Source of the DNA: an uncultured Faecalibacterium sp. | Lineage (GTDB): Bacteria; Bacillota; Clostridia; Oscillospirales; Ruminococcaceae | Assembly: GCA_900539945.1 (NCBI GenBank) | Contig: UQDV01000015.1 | Coordinates: 1 to 54,139 of the forward strand | Direction: 5' to 3' | DNA length: 54,139 nt | Translations under genes and position numbers: made by a program | The notes under the pieces: model-generated | The model's input: the letters and a program-made list of their open reading frames with translations, nothing else | What the model was told of the DNA's origin: nothing | Database searches by the model: none | Shown here: one piece after another, positions 22,000 through 31,834 of the stretch | Layout: each line of letters opens with the position of its first letter | How positions within the stretch are numbered: the stretch's first letter is position 1

Positions 22000-24057
22000 T
22001 TATGCCTGGAAATAGATCGCGGTGTTGGCCACGGTCATCATGGTCATCAGGATGGTATTCAGGAAGGCCGCAACGTACACGCTGCCGGTCTTTTTGTACA
22101 GGTACTTGGCCAGGCAGGATGCAATGGCCAGCGAGGGCACCAGCGCAAACAGCAGGATGCCGCCAAGGGCCTGTCCCGGGTAGAAGGCAACGCCGGTACG
22201 GAACAGGGTGCCGTACTGCAGCACCAGCCAGAGGAGGATGCCGCCCATGTTGGTCAGAGCAGCCAGCAGGTAGCCCCAGCCGCCCTGCAGCTTTTCGCTG
22301 CTGGTGTTGGAGATGGCGGCGGCGCCGCTGACAAAGTAGTACACAAAGAAGAACGGCATATACTTGACCGCCGCCGGGATGGCGCTGGCTTCAAAGGTCT
22401 TGAAGGCGAAGGTCCAGATGCGGAAGTCGGTCTTGAAGATGGCATCCACGGCAAACAGGCAGGCGTAGGCGATCACGCTCACCAGCAGTGCCACGCAGAA
22501 GGCTGCGGCCACAGACACCGGCTTTGCGGCAATGCCGTACTGTTCCAGCGTGATGCCCTTCTGCTTGCGACCGCCGAACAGGTAGACGCAGACCATGGTC
22601 ACGATGGAGATGCAGGCGCAGATGAGAGCCCAGGTCACGATGCTGTTGACGGTGGGGCCCTGCCAGGTGGCATTGGTCTCGAAGATGTTCTTGGTCACCA
22701 GCACACGCAGGACAATGGAAGCGATCAGGACGCACACCGAGCCGGACAGCCAGGTCTTGCGGTCGTCCTCGGTGCTGCGGGCTGCCAGAACGATGCCCAC
22801 CACCGACAGGAGCAGGGCAATGTCACTGGCGTAGCGCATCCAGCGGATGGGCTCTGCGGTCAGACTGCCGTCGTACACGGCGGGGAAGATGATGGCCGGG
22901 ATCAGCATACCGACCACGAACAGGCTGATCGTGCCAAGCTTGCCGGACAAGGTGCCGACGGCCGGGGTGGGTGCTGCGACGGCCTGCTTTGCATTGGACA
23001 GGAAGGGCAGCTTCATCAGCAGCAGGGCAAGAGGTGCCAGCATGAGCAGGAAGCCCACCAGAGCGACCAACTCAAAGACTTCTTTCCAGTACCAGATCTG
23101 GCTGGTGGAAGCAATGTTCTGCACCAGACCGGACTGGTCGGCAAATGCAGTGGCGTAGAACTCGATGGCATCCTTGGTGGAAGCGGTGGAGAAGTGGTTC
23201 CAGGGGTGGATCTCACGCGGCTGGTAAATGATGCGCTGGCCGCCATCCGAGCCGGTGTACCAGGTGTCAGCCTGCGGAGCTTCCTGCTCCAGCAGGGTCT
23301 TGCCAGCGGTGGTTGCAACATAGTCCTTGTGGTAGACGGTGCCGCTCTTCGTGGGAGGCTCGTCGGCCGCAAAGAAGAACTCGTCGTACTGGCCGCAGAT
23401 CTTGCCGATGGTGCGTCCGCCGAAGGTGGCAACTGCAGCCTCTTCGTCCAGGCCCAGGTAGGAGGTCCAGGAGTAATCGGCACCCATGCTCAAACCGGCC
23501 TTGATGATGCGGTAACCGGCGGCAGCGTAGTTCTGCTCATCCAGATAGATGGCCATCTCGGAGGAGAAGCCGCCCATGGAGTGGCCGCTGACCGCGATCT
23601 GACCGTTGCCCTGTGCATCCTTGGCAACGTAGTCCTGGCTGTACATGTACTGTGCGGCATCCCACAGCGAAGTGGGCCAGAAGTTGAAGAAGCCGCCGGT
23701 ATTGTCGGCGTTCCCGTGGGAATGGCCGTGGTCATACATATCCAGTGCCAGCACGACATAGCCGCGGCGGGACATCTCGATGGCGGTCTCGTCCTGCATC
23801 TCGGCACTGTTCAGGTAGCCGTGGGTGGTCACGATGGTGGGGTGCGGGTTGGAGGCGTCCACGCCCTTGGGCATGTACAACAGGCCCGAAAGGGTGCCGG
23901 AGTCGGTATCAAAGGAAATGCGGGAGACCTTGACCTTGTAGAATGAGGTGTTGAACATCTGGGCAAAAATGCTGCCCAGCAGCATCAACGCCACAGCGAT
24001 CGCCAGCACAACGACCGTGCGCGAACGCTTTTCGGTGGCCTTTGCGGTGCTTTTCAT
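22000..24057 (-). CDS. Alpha/beta-hydrolase with polytopic membrane C-terminus
   Basis: This is a 685-residue protein. An N-terminal signal-anchor (VVVLAIAVALMLLGSIFAQMF) is followed by an extracytoplasmic alpha/beta-hydrolase domain (about 45-330) with the nucleophile elbow GHSMGG, an oxyanion-region HGYLNS and a likely acid/His in REIHPWNHF. The C-terminal half has about ten transmembrane helices. It may be an acyl esterase or peptidase acting outside the membrane. The start at 24057 has AAGGAGG 8 bp upstream. Its leader contains a terminator hairpin close to the promoter. It sits between glpP and glpK, so a glycerol-releasing lipase/esterase role is plausible but unproven. Confidence 0.85.
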   Translation of the reverse strand: MKSTAKATEKRSRTVVVLAIAVALMLLGSIFAQMFNTSFYKVKVSRISFDTDSGTLSGLLYMPKGVDASNPHPTIVTTHGYLNSAEMQDETAIEMSRRGYVVLALDMYDHGHSHGNADNTGGFFNFWPTSLWDAAQYMYSQDYVAKDAQGNGQIAVSGHSMGGFSSEMAIYLDEQNYAAAGYRIIKAGLSMGADYSWTSYLGLDEEAAVATFGGRTIGKICGQYDEFFFAADEPPTKSGTVYHKDYVATTAGKTLLEQEAPQADTWYTGSDGGQRIIYQPREIHPWNHFSTASTKDAIEFYATAFADQSGLVQNIASTSQIWYWKEVFELVALVGFLLMLAPLALLLMKLPFLSNAKQAVAAPTPAVGTLSGKLGTISLFVVGMLIPAIIFPAVYDGSLTAEPIRWMRYASDIALLLSVVGIVLAARSTEDDRKTWLSGSVCVLIASIVLRVLVTKNIFETNATWQGPTVNSIVTWALICACISIVTMVCVYLFGGRKQKGITLEQYGIAAKPVSVAAAFCVALLVSVIAYACLFAVDAIFKTDFRIWTFAFKTFEASAIPAAVKYMPFFFVYYFVSGAAAISNTSSEKLQGGWGYLLAALTNMGGILLWLVLQYGTLFRTGVAFYPGQALGGILLFALVPSLAIASCLAKYLYKKTGSVYVAAFLNTILMTMMTVANTAIYFQA

Positions 24058-24159
24058 GGGGATCCTCCTTCTTTTTTTCAGGGACGTGCCCGGCGGCTGC
24101 ACTTCCAGAACCAGCCCCCGGAACAGATGTGAACGGGCGGACAAGGGGTGCGATGGGAA

Positions 24160-24204
24160 CAAAAAATGGGGACGCACTGCGGTCGTGTGGCACAGTGCAT
24201 CCCC
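24160..24204 (-). terminator. Leader terminator (putative attenuator) of the membrane hydrolase
   Basis: On the minus strand GGGGATGCACTG pairs with CAGTGCGTCCCC (one mismatch) and is followed by ATTTTTTG. It begins only about 20 nt after the predicted transcription start and about 100 nt before the start codon, so it would stop transcription unless antitermination occurs. Confidence 0.75.
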
Positions 24205-24229
24205 ATCTCAATTCTCTTGGGATGCTTTC

Positions 24230-24257
24230 AGTATACCATTTCTCAACGGTTTGTCAA
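24230..24257 (-). promoter_or_regulatory. Promoter of the membrane hydrolase
   Basis: Minus strand TTGACA, 16-bp spacer, TATACT with extended TGG. Confidence 0.88.
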
Positions 24258-24317
24258 CAGACAATTCACAAATTCGTTATTTTTTGTTGGAAGCAGTCAA
24301 AATCCAGACAAATTCTT

Positions 24318-25811
<1,494 letters not shown>

Positions 25812-25845
25812 GGTTCAACGACCTCCGTTTCGCTCAGGGGCGGTT

Positions 25846-26199
25846 TTACAGGTCTCGTGTGGCTACGACATCCACACCGGTGCCGCAGACGTCGGTCAGC
25901 ACGACCTGCCCGGTGCGGATGGGTGCGTGCAGCGTGACGCCGTCCAGCGCAGCCATGACCTGCATGATCTTTTCTTTGGGCACCGCCTGCGCGGTCTTGA
26001 CCGGGCAGCGCGGATAGCGCCCGCCCTCGGCCCGCACCGTACTGGTCAGGATACGGGTGGGGTGGGTCAGTTCTTCCTTGCCATAGGCGGCACCGTTGGG
26101 GCAGGCATTGCCGGTTACATTATAATCGTTTTCCGGGTCCACCTGCAAGTGGCAGCCACGGGGGCAGCAGATACAAATGATCTCACACTTTTTGTTCAT
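25846..26199 (-). CDS. DUF1667 protein of the glp operon
   Basis: This 117-residue protein is of the DUF1667 family, commonly encoded with anaerobic glycerol-3-phosphate-dehydrogenase-like flavoproteins. Cysteines in CICCPRGCHLQV near the N-terminus and in NACPNG could bind an Fe-S cluster or other metal; another Cys lies in RYPRCPV. Its ATG overlaps the upstream stop codon (ATGA), so it should be made in fixed ratio with the FAD protein. It likely is the third subunit passing electrons from the dehydrogenase; direct evidence is lacking. Confidence 0.9.
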   Translation of the reverse strand: MNKKCEIICICCPRGCHLQVDPENDYNVTGNACPNGAAYGKEELTHPTRILTSTVRAEGGRYPRCPVKTAQAVPKEKIMQVMAALDGVTLHAPIRTGQVVLTDVCGTGVDVVATRDL

Positions 26200-27455
26200 T
26201 TTGCTACAACCTCCTCTACTGCAACGGTCAGCGGGCCGTCGGCCTTTGCCAGCAGGACCCCGGGCAGGGTGATGTGCTCCATCTCGCCGGGTGCCATCCG
26301 CCGGCGCTTGAACCGGGCCAGCTGCTTCTCCCCGCAGGTGATGGTGATCTGGCTGGGGCCGTAATTCTGCCGCACCCGGAACGAGATCTCCACGCCCTTG
26401 TCCACGTCCGCCGGGCGCACCCGCTGGGGGACGGTATAGCCCACGCCATTGCCCGGGACAAGGTCCAGCACGGCCGCGTCCGGGGTCTCACCGTGGAGCA
26501 CATAGGCGGCGGCTGCGGCTCCGGCCCGGTCGCTCTCGCCGGAAACAAAGTCCACCAGATCGTGCACATGCACCACGTTGCCGCAGGCAAACACGCCGGG
26601 AATGCCGGTCTCCATGTTCTCGTAGACCACGGCCCCCTTGGTGTGGGGGTCCATCGGGATGCCGGCCTGCCGGGTCAGCTCGTTTTCCGGGATCAGGCCC
26701 ACACTGAGCAGGATGGTGTCCACGTCAAATTCCATCTCGGTGCCCGGAATGGGGCGGCGGTTCTCGTCCACCTTGGCCACAATGGCCTTTTCCACCCGGG
26801 TATCGCCCTGAATGTCCACGATGGTGTGGGACAGGTACAGCGGGATGTCAAAATCCTGCAGGCACTGCACAATGTTGCGGGTCAGGCCGCCGGAATAGGG
26901 CATGACCTCCACGCAGGCCAGCACCTTGGCCCCTTCCAGCGTCATCCGCCGGGCCATGATCAGTCCGATGTCGCCGCTGCCCAGAATGAGCACCCGTTTG
27001 CCTACCAGATAGCCCTCCATGTTGACATAGCGCTGGGCGGCACCGGCGGTGTAGATGCCGGCCGGGCGGGTGCCCGGGATGCCGATGGCCCCGCGGGTGC
27101 GCTCCCGGCAGCCCATGCAGAGGATGACGCTCTTTGCTTCGAGGATCTGGTAGCCCTTCTCCTTGCTGACACAGTGGATCTTTTTATCCGGCGTGACCTC
27201 CAGCACCATGGTGCCCAGCTCCACCCGGACGCCGGTGGAGCGCAGCATTTCAATGTAGCGCCCGGCGTACTCCGGGCCGGTGAGCTGCTCGCCGAAACGG
27301 TGCAGCCCGAAGCCGTTGTGGATGCACTGGTTCAGGATGCCGCCCAGCTCGTTGTCACGCTCCAAAATCAGAATATCGCGCAGGCCGTGCTGCCATGCGC
27401 TGTAGGCTGCGGCAAGGCCTGCAGGGCCGCCGCCGACGATGACCAGATCAATCAT
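26196..27455 (-). CDS. FAD/NAD(P)-dependent oxidoreductase of the glp operon
   Basis: This 419-residue flavoprotein is of the pyridine nucleotide-disulfide oxidoreductase fold. It has FAD-binding GGGPAGLAAA at the N-terminus, a second Rossmann motif GSGDIGL for NAD(P), MGCRERTRG and GVFACGNVVHVHD near the end. It resembles the second flavoprotein always found between the GlpA-like protein and DUF1667 in Clostridia. Probably it moves electrons from glycerol-3-phosphate oxidation to NAD(P) or another carrier. It overlaps the glpA-like gene by 8 bp and DUF1667 by 4 bp, implying a tight complex. Confidence 0.9.
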   Translation of the reverse strand: MIDLVIVGGGPAGLAAAYSAWQHGLRDILILERDNELGGILNQCIHNGFGLHRFGEQLTGPEYAGRYIEMLRSTGVRVELGTMVLEVTPDKKIHCVSKEKGYQILEAKSVILCMGCRERTRGAIGIPGTRPAGIYTAGAAQRYVNMEGYLVGKRVLILGSGDIGLIMARRMTLEGAKVLACVEVMPYSGGLTRNIVQCLQDFDIPLYLSHTIVDIQGDTRVEKAIVAKVDENRRPIPGTEMEFDVDTILLSVGLIPENELTRQAGIPMDPHTKGAVVYENMETGIPGVFACGNVVHVHDLVDFVSGESDRAGAAAAAYVLHGETPDAAVLDLVPGNGVGYTVPQRVRPADVDKGVEISFRVRQNYGPSQITITCGEKQLARFKRRRMAPGEMEHITLPGVLLAKADGPLTVAVEEVVAK

Positions 27456-28893
27456 GGTTGGTTCCCTCCTGCTTGGTTTCGCACAGTAAGACGTTGCTGC
27501 CTGCCTTGTCCTGCAGGACGTCCAGCGGGTCGATGCCCCGCGTCCGGCTGATGAGCTCCAGCACCCGGGGCCCGCAGAAGCCGCCCTGACAGCGGCCCAT
27601 CCCGGCGTTGCAGCGGCGCTTGACGCCGTCGATGGTGGTGGCCGGGATCTCGGTGTGCAGGGCGTCCAGGATCTCGCCCTCGGTGATGGTCTCGCAGCGG
27701 CAGATCACCCGGCCGTAGGCGGGGTTCCGGGCAATGAGCTTTGCCTTTTCTTCCGGCGGCAGCTCCTTGAACCGCACCCGGGTGCGGCCGTCCCGGTAAT
27801 CCGTTTTGGCCGCAGGCAGATCCCCGTGGCCTTCCAGAATGCGGACCACCTCTTTGGCAACGGCCGGTGCGCTGGACAGGCCCGGCGATTTCATACCGGC
27901 CAGGTCGATGAAGCCGGGTGCACCTTCCGCCTCGCCGATGACGAAATCCCCGGTGTCCACATTGGCGCGGACGCCTGCAAAGTTGCGGATGGACTCGCCG
28001 AAGCGGATGTCCGGCACGCTGCGGCGTGCGGCCGCGCTGACAAAGGCCAGCCCGGCGGCGGTGCAGGCGGTGTTGTCGCCCGCCACCGGCTCGGCATTGG
28101 GTCCGACGATCAGGTTGCCGTGAACGGTAGGTGCCACCAGCACGCCCTTGCCGTTTTCGTTGGGGCACTGGAAGATGACATGCTGCACCCGCGTGCCTTC
28201 CGATTTGTCCAGAAGGTAATATTCGCCGCGGGTGGGCTGGATGGTGAACCGGTGCGGAGCGGCCATGTCGTGCACGGCATCGGCCCGGACGCCGGCGGCG
28301 TTGACAACGTAGCGGGCCTCCACCACGCCGGACGGCGTAGTCAACGCCCATCCGGACGCGGTTTTCTGAATGCCGGTGACCGGGCTGCTGAGGTGGAGTT
28401 CCACCCCGTTGCGCACCGCCACCTCCGCCATGGCCAGCGCATATTCCCACGGGCTGACGATGGCCGCGCTGGGTGCATACAGCGCTCCGGCCACCTCCGG
28501 CGAAAGACCGGGCTCCATGGCCCGTGTTTCCTCTGCCGACAGCAGCCGGATGCCCGGCACCCCGTTGGCAAGGCCGTTTTCGTACAGCTTCTGCAGATGC
28601 GGCAGCTCCGCCGGGCTGAGGGCCAGCACCAGACTGCCGCACTGCCGGTACGGCACATCCAGCCGGGCGCAGATCTCTTTGGCCAGTGCAACACCCTCCA
28701 CATTGAGCCGTGCCATCCGGGTGCCCGGCTCGGGGTCGTACCCAGCGTGCAGAATGGCACTGTTGGCCTTGGTGGTGCAGTCGGCCACATCGTTCTCGGC
28801 CTCAAAAATTGCAGTGTGCAGCGGATAATGCGAGAGCTCATAGGCGGCAGCCGCGCCAACGACACCGCAGCCGATGATTGCTACATCCAGCAT
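27448..28893 (-). CDS. Glycerol-3-phosphate dehydrogenase-like FAD oxidoreductase with BFD-type [2Fe-2S] domain
   Basis: This 481-residue protein has an N-terminal DAO/GlpA-type FAD domain (DVAIIGCGVVGAAAAYELS; TTKANSAILHAGYD; VNAAGVRADAV) and, from about residue 400, a BFD-like [2Fe-2S] domain with CRCE, then CNAGMGRCQGGFC. It matches anaerobic glycerol-3-phosphate dehydrogenases, which oxidise G3P to dihydroxyacetone phosphate. An AGGAGG site lies upstream. It is first in the operon with the FAD protein, DUF1667 and glpK, behind a strong promoter and a leader terminator. Confidence 0.9.
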   Translation of the reverse strand: MLDVAIIGCGVVGAAAAYELSHYPLHTAIFEAENDVADCTTKANSAILHAGYDPEPGTRMARLNVEGVALAKEICARLDVPYRQCGSLVLALSPAELPHLQKLYENGLANGVPGIRLLSAEETRAMEPGLSPEVAGALYAPSAAIVSPWEYALAMAEVAVRNGVELHLSSPVTGIQKTASGWALTTPSGVVEARYVVNAAGVRADAVHDMAAPHRFTIQPTRGEYYLLDKSEGTRVQHVIFQCPNENGKGVLVAPTVHGNLIVGPNAEPVAGDNTACTAAGLAFVSAAARRSVPDIRFGESIRNFAGVRANVDTGDFVIGEAEGAPGFIDLAGMKSPGLSSAPAVAKEVVRILEGHGDLPAAKTDYRDGRTRVRFKELPPEEKAKLIARNPAYGRVICRCETITEGEILDALHTEIPATTIDGVKRRCNAGMGRCQGGFCGPRVLELISRTRGIDPLDVLQDKAGSNVLLCETKQEGTNHD

Positions 28894-28945
28894 AAAAACC
28901 TCCTGATCTTCTGCCTGTCACAGCATGCTCGTTTGCGTAGCGGGA

Positions 28946-29001
28946 ACAAAAAAGAGCAGAGCAAACAAAAGGGAACAGGCTCCCTCTTGTTTGTTCTGCT
29001 C
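28946..29001 (-). terminator. Leader terminator of the glp operon (probable GlpP target)
   Basis: On the minus strand GAGCAGAACAAACAA and TTTGTTTGCTCTGCTC form a long stem (with AGGGA/TCCCT closing the loop), followed by TTTTTTG. It begins about 20 nt after the predicted transcription start and ends about 50 nt before the start codon. This fits antitermination by the GlpP encoded 7 kb away. Confidence 0.88.
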
Positions 29002-29030
29002 ACTTCTCTGAACAAACACTTGATGGCTTT

Positions 29031-29059
29031 ATGATAATGCAGATTGCACAAGATGTCAA
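29031..29059 (-). promoter_or_regulatory. Promoter of the glp operon
   Basis: Minus strand TTGACA, 17-bp spacer, TATCAT. Confidence 0.9.
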
Positions 29060-29100
29060 GCATTTGTGGAAAATAAATGCATCTTTCGTGTCGGAACGGT

Positions 29101-29334
29101 TCAGGACTTGCGCAGCAGGTCGGTGAACCAGGCACTGATCTGACGGTAGATTTCCGGGTCTGTGACCGACAGGTCGAACGGATAGGTCCCGTCCTCGGCC
29201 AGCACGGCACAGGCCGCCCGGACCTTCTGCATAGCCTGCGGATCAAAGGCCTTATCCCGCCGCCCGGAAAGGCAGTTCATCAGGACGTCATCCTTCCAGC
29301 TCAGCAAGAACTCAAATGCTTCTGTGTTGTTCAT
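29101..29334 (-). CDS. Small hypothetical protein (77 residues)
   Basis: This 77-residue protein, MNNTEAFEFLLSWKDDVL... ending FTDLLRKS, is mostly helical and soluble. I do not recognise a family. The gene is credible: AGGAGG lies 9 bp before the ATG and a TTGACA-18-TACAAT promoter lies upstream. It is followed directly by the glp operon promoter, so readthrough could interfere with it. Confidence 0.7.
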   Translation of the reverse strand: MNNTEAFEFLLSWKDDVLMNCLSGRRDKAFDPQAMQKVRAACAVLAEDGTYPFDLSVTDPEIYRQISAWFTDLLRKS

Positions 29335-29379
29335 TCCAAAATTCCTCCTATTCCATTGCCCGGCATGGTTTCTGTTCCC

Positions 29380-29409
29380 ATTGTAAGGGTTTCTTCCAGC
29401 GGATGTCAA
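29380..29409 (-). promoter_or_regulatory. Promoter of the 77-residue protein gene
   Basis: Minus strand TTGACA, 18-bp spacer, TACAAT. Confidence 0.78.
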
Positions 29410-29481
29410 CCGTTTTTTCGTCGATTCTCTCATACTGAAATGCAGGAAGTCCCTGCAGAGCGTGCCGCACATCCGGGCTTC

Positions 29482-29509
29482 TTGTCTCTCCGCCCGAATA
29501 TGCTATAAT
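29482..29509 (+). promoter_or_regulatory. Promoter of the zinc-ribbon membrane protein gene
   Basis: TTGTCT, 16-bp spacer, TATAAT with extended TGC. Confidence 0.78.
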
Positions 29510-29569
29510 GGAAGCAGCCAATCTCCTCACGCCTTTTTCTCATGCCGATCAATGGGAGGTATTTTTTCG

Positions 29570-29824
29570 ATGAACTATAAAACCGGAAGGGCCCTCGGGC
29601 AGGTTTTGTTTCTTCTGAGCATTTTCCTGCTGTGCATCGCCGTTTTCTTTTCTCTTCCAGAGATCCTCGTCCCGATCCTTGTGATCGCCGGCATCCTGAC
29701 GGCCCTGGCAGGCCTGATCGTCTATTTTCTGTTTTGGCGATGTCCTTTCTGCCACAAAAATCTTCCCACAAAATCAATGTACGACGTTGATTTTTGCCCG
29801 AGCTGTGGAAAAAAGCTCCCGTGA
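29570..29824 (+). CDS. Small membrane protein with C-terminal zinc ribbon
   Basis: This 84-residue protein has two transmembrane helices (about 10-30 and 33-54). A cytosolic zinc ribbon follows, with CPFC and CPSC pairs 17 residues apart. Such proteins often act as small membrane-bound sensors or assembly factors; the role here is unknown. GGGAGG lies upstream of the ATG and a good promoter precedes it. No terminator is obvious before the next gene. Confidence 0.78.
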   Translation: MNYKTGRALGQVLFLLSIFLLCIAVFFSLPEILVPILVIAGILTALAGLIVYFLFWRCPFCHKNLPTKSMYDVDFCPSCGKKLP

Positions 29825-30052
29825 AAAGGCGCCTTTGCCGAAACCGGGAACGCTTTTCGCTCCTCATCTGCACCATCTTGGCCGCAAGCAGTTCCACAGC
29901 GTAAAACATCAGCGCACTGTCTCTGCGTCAAGAAAAGCCAAGGCATCCCTGTACAAAAAGGTACGGATGGATTGGCTCTTCTCTTTTTCGACACCGTCGA
30001 GCTCTTTTATTCTAATTCTCGCATATCAAAATTTTTTCAGGAGGCTGCTGCC

Positions 30053-30739
30053 GTGACCGCAAAGCAAGTTCAAATCGGAGATAGACCCTGCCGCATTTAC
30101 GGCGAAGCCCATACAGAATACCTGCTTCTCCAAATGACCGGCGAACATGAATTACAGAACATGGACAGCGAAGTTAAAGCCATTGCACAGGGTTCGGCAC
30201 ATTCGTTTTTGTTTGCCGCTGTTCCGGTAAAAAGCTGGAACGATGAACTTTCCCCGTGGGAAGCTCCTGCGGTGTGGGGTAAAGAAAGTTTCAGCGGCAA
30301 GGCAGCGGACACGCTGCGCTTTCTGACCGAACAGGTGATCCCCACCCTGAAACAGCAGTTTGCACTGCCGGAAAACGTCCGGATCATTCTGGGCGGCTAC
30401 TCGCTGGCCGGACTGTTTGCTCTGTGGGCATCCACACAGACAGCTCTGTTTTCCGGTGTTGCGGCTGCTTCGCCTTCCGTATGGTTTCCGGGATGGATGG
30501 AGTTTGAACAGCAGAACTCCATTCAGGCGCAGTGCATTTATCTGAGCCTTGGCGACCGGGAAGAGCGCACAAAAAACTTGACAATGGCCGCTGTAGGCGG
30601 TAACATCCGCGCCCTGCACCGTGAACTTGCCGGACGTGGCAAAGACTGCACCCTCGAATGGAACAACGGCGGGCATTTCAAGGATGCCGACCTGCGCACA
30701 GCAAGGGCGTTTCGCTGGGCGATGGAGGATATGCAATGA
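30053..30739 (+). CDS. Alpha/beta-hydrolase (putative esterase)
   Basis: This 228-residue cytosolic hydrolase of the putative-esterase type has GGYSLAGLFALW as nucleophile elbow (Ser in GYSLAG) and ends with a likely catalytic His in WNNGGHFKDADLRTARAF. The start is a GTG at 30053 with AGGAGG 8 bp upstream; earlier in-frame ATGs lack a ribosome site. The stop overlaps the next start (ATGA), so it is coupled to the YaiI-family gene. Substrate unknown. Confidence 0.82.
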   Translation: MTAKQVQIGDRPCRIYGEAHTEYLLLQMTGEHELQNMDSEVKAIAQGSAHSFLFAAVPVKSWNDELSPWEAPAVWGKESFSGKAADTLRFLTEQVIPTLKQQFALPENVRIILGGYSLAGLFALWASTQTALFSGVAAASPSVWFPGWMEFEQQNSIQAQCIYLSLGDREERTKNLTMAAVGGNIRALHRELAGRGKDCTLEWNNGGHFKDADLRTARAFRWAMEDMQ

Positions 30740-31173
30740 ATATTCTGATTGATGCAGATGGCTGTCCTGTGGTTGACCTAACTTTGCAGATTGCACAGCA
30801 GTTCGGCATCCCGGTCGTCATCTTGTGCGACACCTCGCACCAGATCGAGCGTGAGGGTGCGCAGACGCTGGTATTTGACAAGGGTGCTGACAGTGTGGAC
30901 TTTGCGCTGGTCAACCGAGTAAAGCCGGGAGATATTGTCGTGACGCAGGACTACGGACTGGCGAGTATGTGCCTTGCCCGGTGTGCCAGAGTGCTGAACC
31001 AAAACGGCTTGGAGTACACCGCCGACAACATGGATGCCCTCATGCTGCGGCGGTACGAAAACAAAAAGCTCCTTTGTGCCGGCAAGCACCCGAAAGGGAG
31101 TGCGAAACGGACAAAGGAACAGGACATGAAGTTTTCAGAAACACTGAAAAAGATTTTGAATTGCAAACTTTGA
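30736..31173 (+). CDS. YaiI/YqxD family protein (DUF188, UPF0178)
   Basis: This 145-residue protein has a PIN-like fold. The N-terminal MNILIDADGCPVVDL and central GDIVVTQDYGLASMCL carry the acidic residues typical of the family, which suggests a nuclease-like active site; the biological role is not established. It overlaps the esterase gene by 4 bp and is followed by a terminator. Confidence 0.92.
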   Translation: MNILIDADGCPVVDLTLQIAQQFGIPVVILCDTSHQIEREGAQTLVFDKGADSVDFALVNRVKPGDIVVTQDYGLASMCLARCARVLNQNGLEYTADNMDALMLRRYENKKLLCAGKHPKGSAKRTKEQDMKFSETLKKILNCKL

Positions 31174-31197
31174 TTGATTTTCATAGGATGCTTCAGG

Positions 31198-31227
31198 GAA
31201 GACCGGCTGAGTTCGGTCTTCTTTTTT
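31198..31227 (+). terminator. Intrinsic terminator
   Basis: GAAGACCG pairs with CGGTCTTC, followed by TTTTTTC. Confidence 0.85.
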
Positions 31228-31299
31228 CTTTCATCGTGAATTTTCTGTTACTTCTCAGGAAAATGGGTGCAAAAAGGCCTTTCTCGATGGCTCATATAT

Positions 31300-31387
31300 G
31301 GGCCGCTGCCCTGTTCTCATCCTCACCATCTTAGCCGCAAAAAAGGCACCGGCCTGAGCCGGTGCCTTTTGTTGGCGGAGATGGTGG
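31300..31387 (-). repeat. Upstream copy of an 88-bp direct repeat: tRNA-Ser terminator plus truncated tRNA 3' end
   Basis: This copy matches 31442-31529 with few differences, at an offset of exactly 142 bp. It contains the terminator hairpin (GGCACCGGC/GCCGGTGCC) and only the last 15 bases of a tRNA-Ser, including CCA. The remainder of the tRNA is missing, so it is a remnant. Confidence 0.88.
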
Positions 31388-31441
31388 ATATTCTCCCGCG
31401 GGCTAAGCAACAGCCCGCAGGGCTGATTGCTTGCGGCCTGC

Positions 31442-31529
31442 GGGCCGCCGCCCTGTTCTCATCCTCACCATCTTAGCCGCAAAAAAGGCACCAGCCTGAG
31501 CTGATGCCTTTTGTTGGCGGAGATGGTGG
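31442..31529 (-). repeat. Downstream copy of the 88-bp direct repeat, joined to the intact tRNA-Ser
   Basis: It holds the real terminator of the tRNA gene. On the minus strand a GGCATCAGC/GCTGGTGCC stem is followed by TTTTTTG. The two copies differ mainly in the stem, and one of the stem differences is compensated by a paired change. Confidence 0.88.
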
Positions 31530-31605
31530 GATTCGAACCCACGTGCCCGGTTAAGGACAAAACGATTTCGAGTCGTTCTCGTTACGACCACTTCGATACA
31601 TCTCC
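31515..31605 (-). tRNA. tRNA-Ser (anticodon CGA)
   Basis: This 91-nt tRNA has a 7-bp acceptor stem GGAGATG/CATCTCC, discriminator G and encoded CCA. It has the long variable arm of class II tRNAs and a T-loop GGTTCGAATCC. The anticodon stem AACGA/TCGTT encloses CTCGAAA, so the anticodon is CGA (31568-31570), reading serine UCG. Confidence 0.96.
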
Positions 31606-31834
31606 ATATTGTAGCCTTTATAGTATAGCAAAAAAGCGATTTTCCGTCAACTGTTTTTTATAGAGTCTGCGTGCAGGGAGTTTGCTCTCTGCACGTTTTT
31701 TGCAGCGTGCCAACGGACGCCGCACGCTTCCAATTTTTGCACTTCTTTGCGAAAAAGGTCTATCCTTTTGGACTGATTTCGATTATAATAGAAAGGACAT
31801 CGTTCAAATTTGAAGCAAAAGGAGTTTTTGTTCT

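Noticed and set aside
31300..31605. Integrated mobile element at tRNA-Ser (attL/attR pair)
   Set aside because: The repeats are only 142 bp apart with no integrase or cargo, so at most a scar is present; recorded as a repeat instead.
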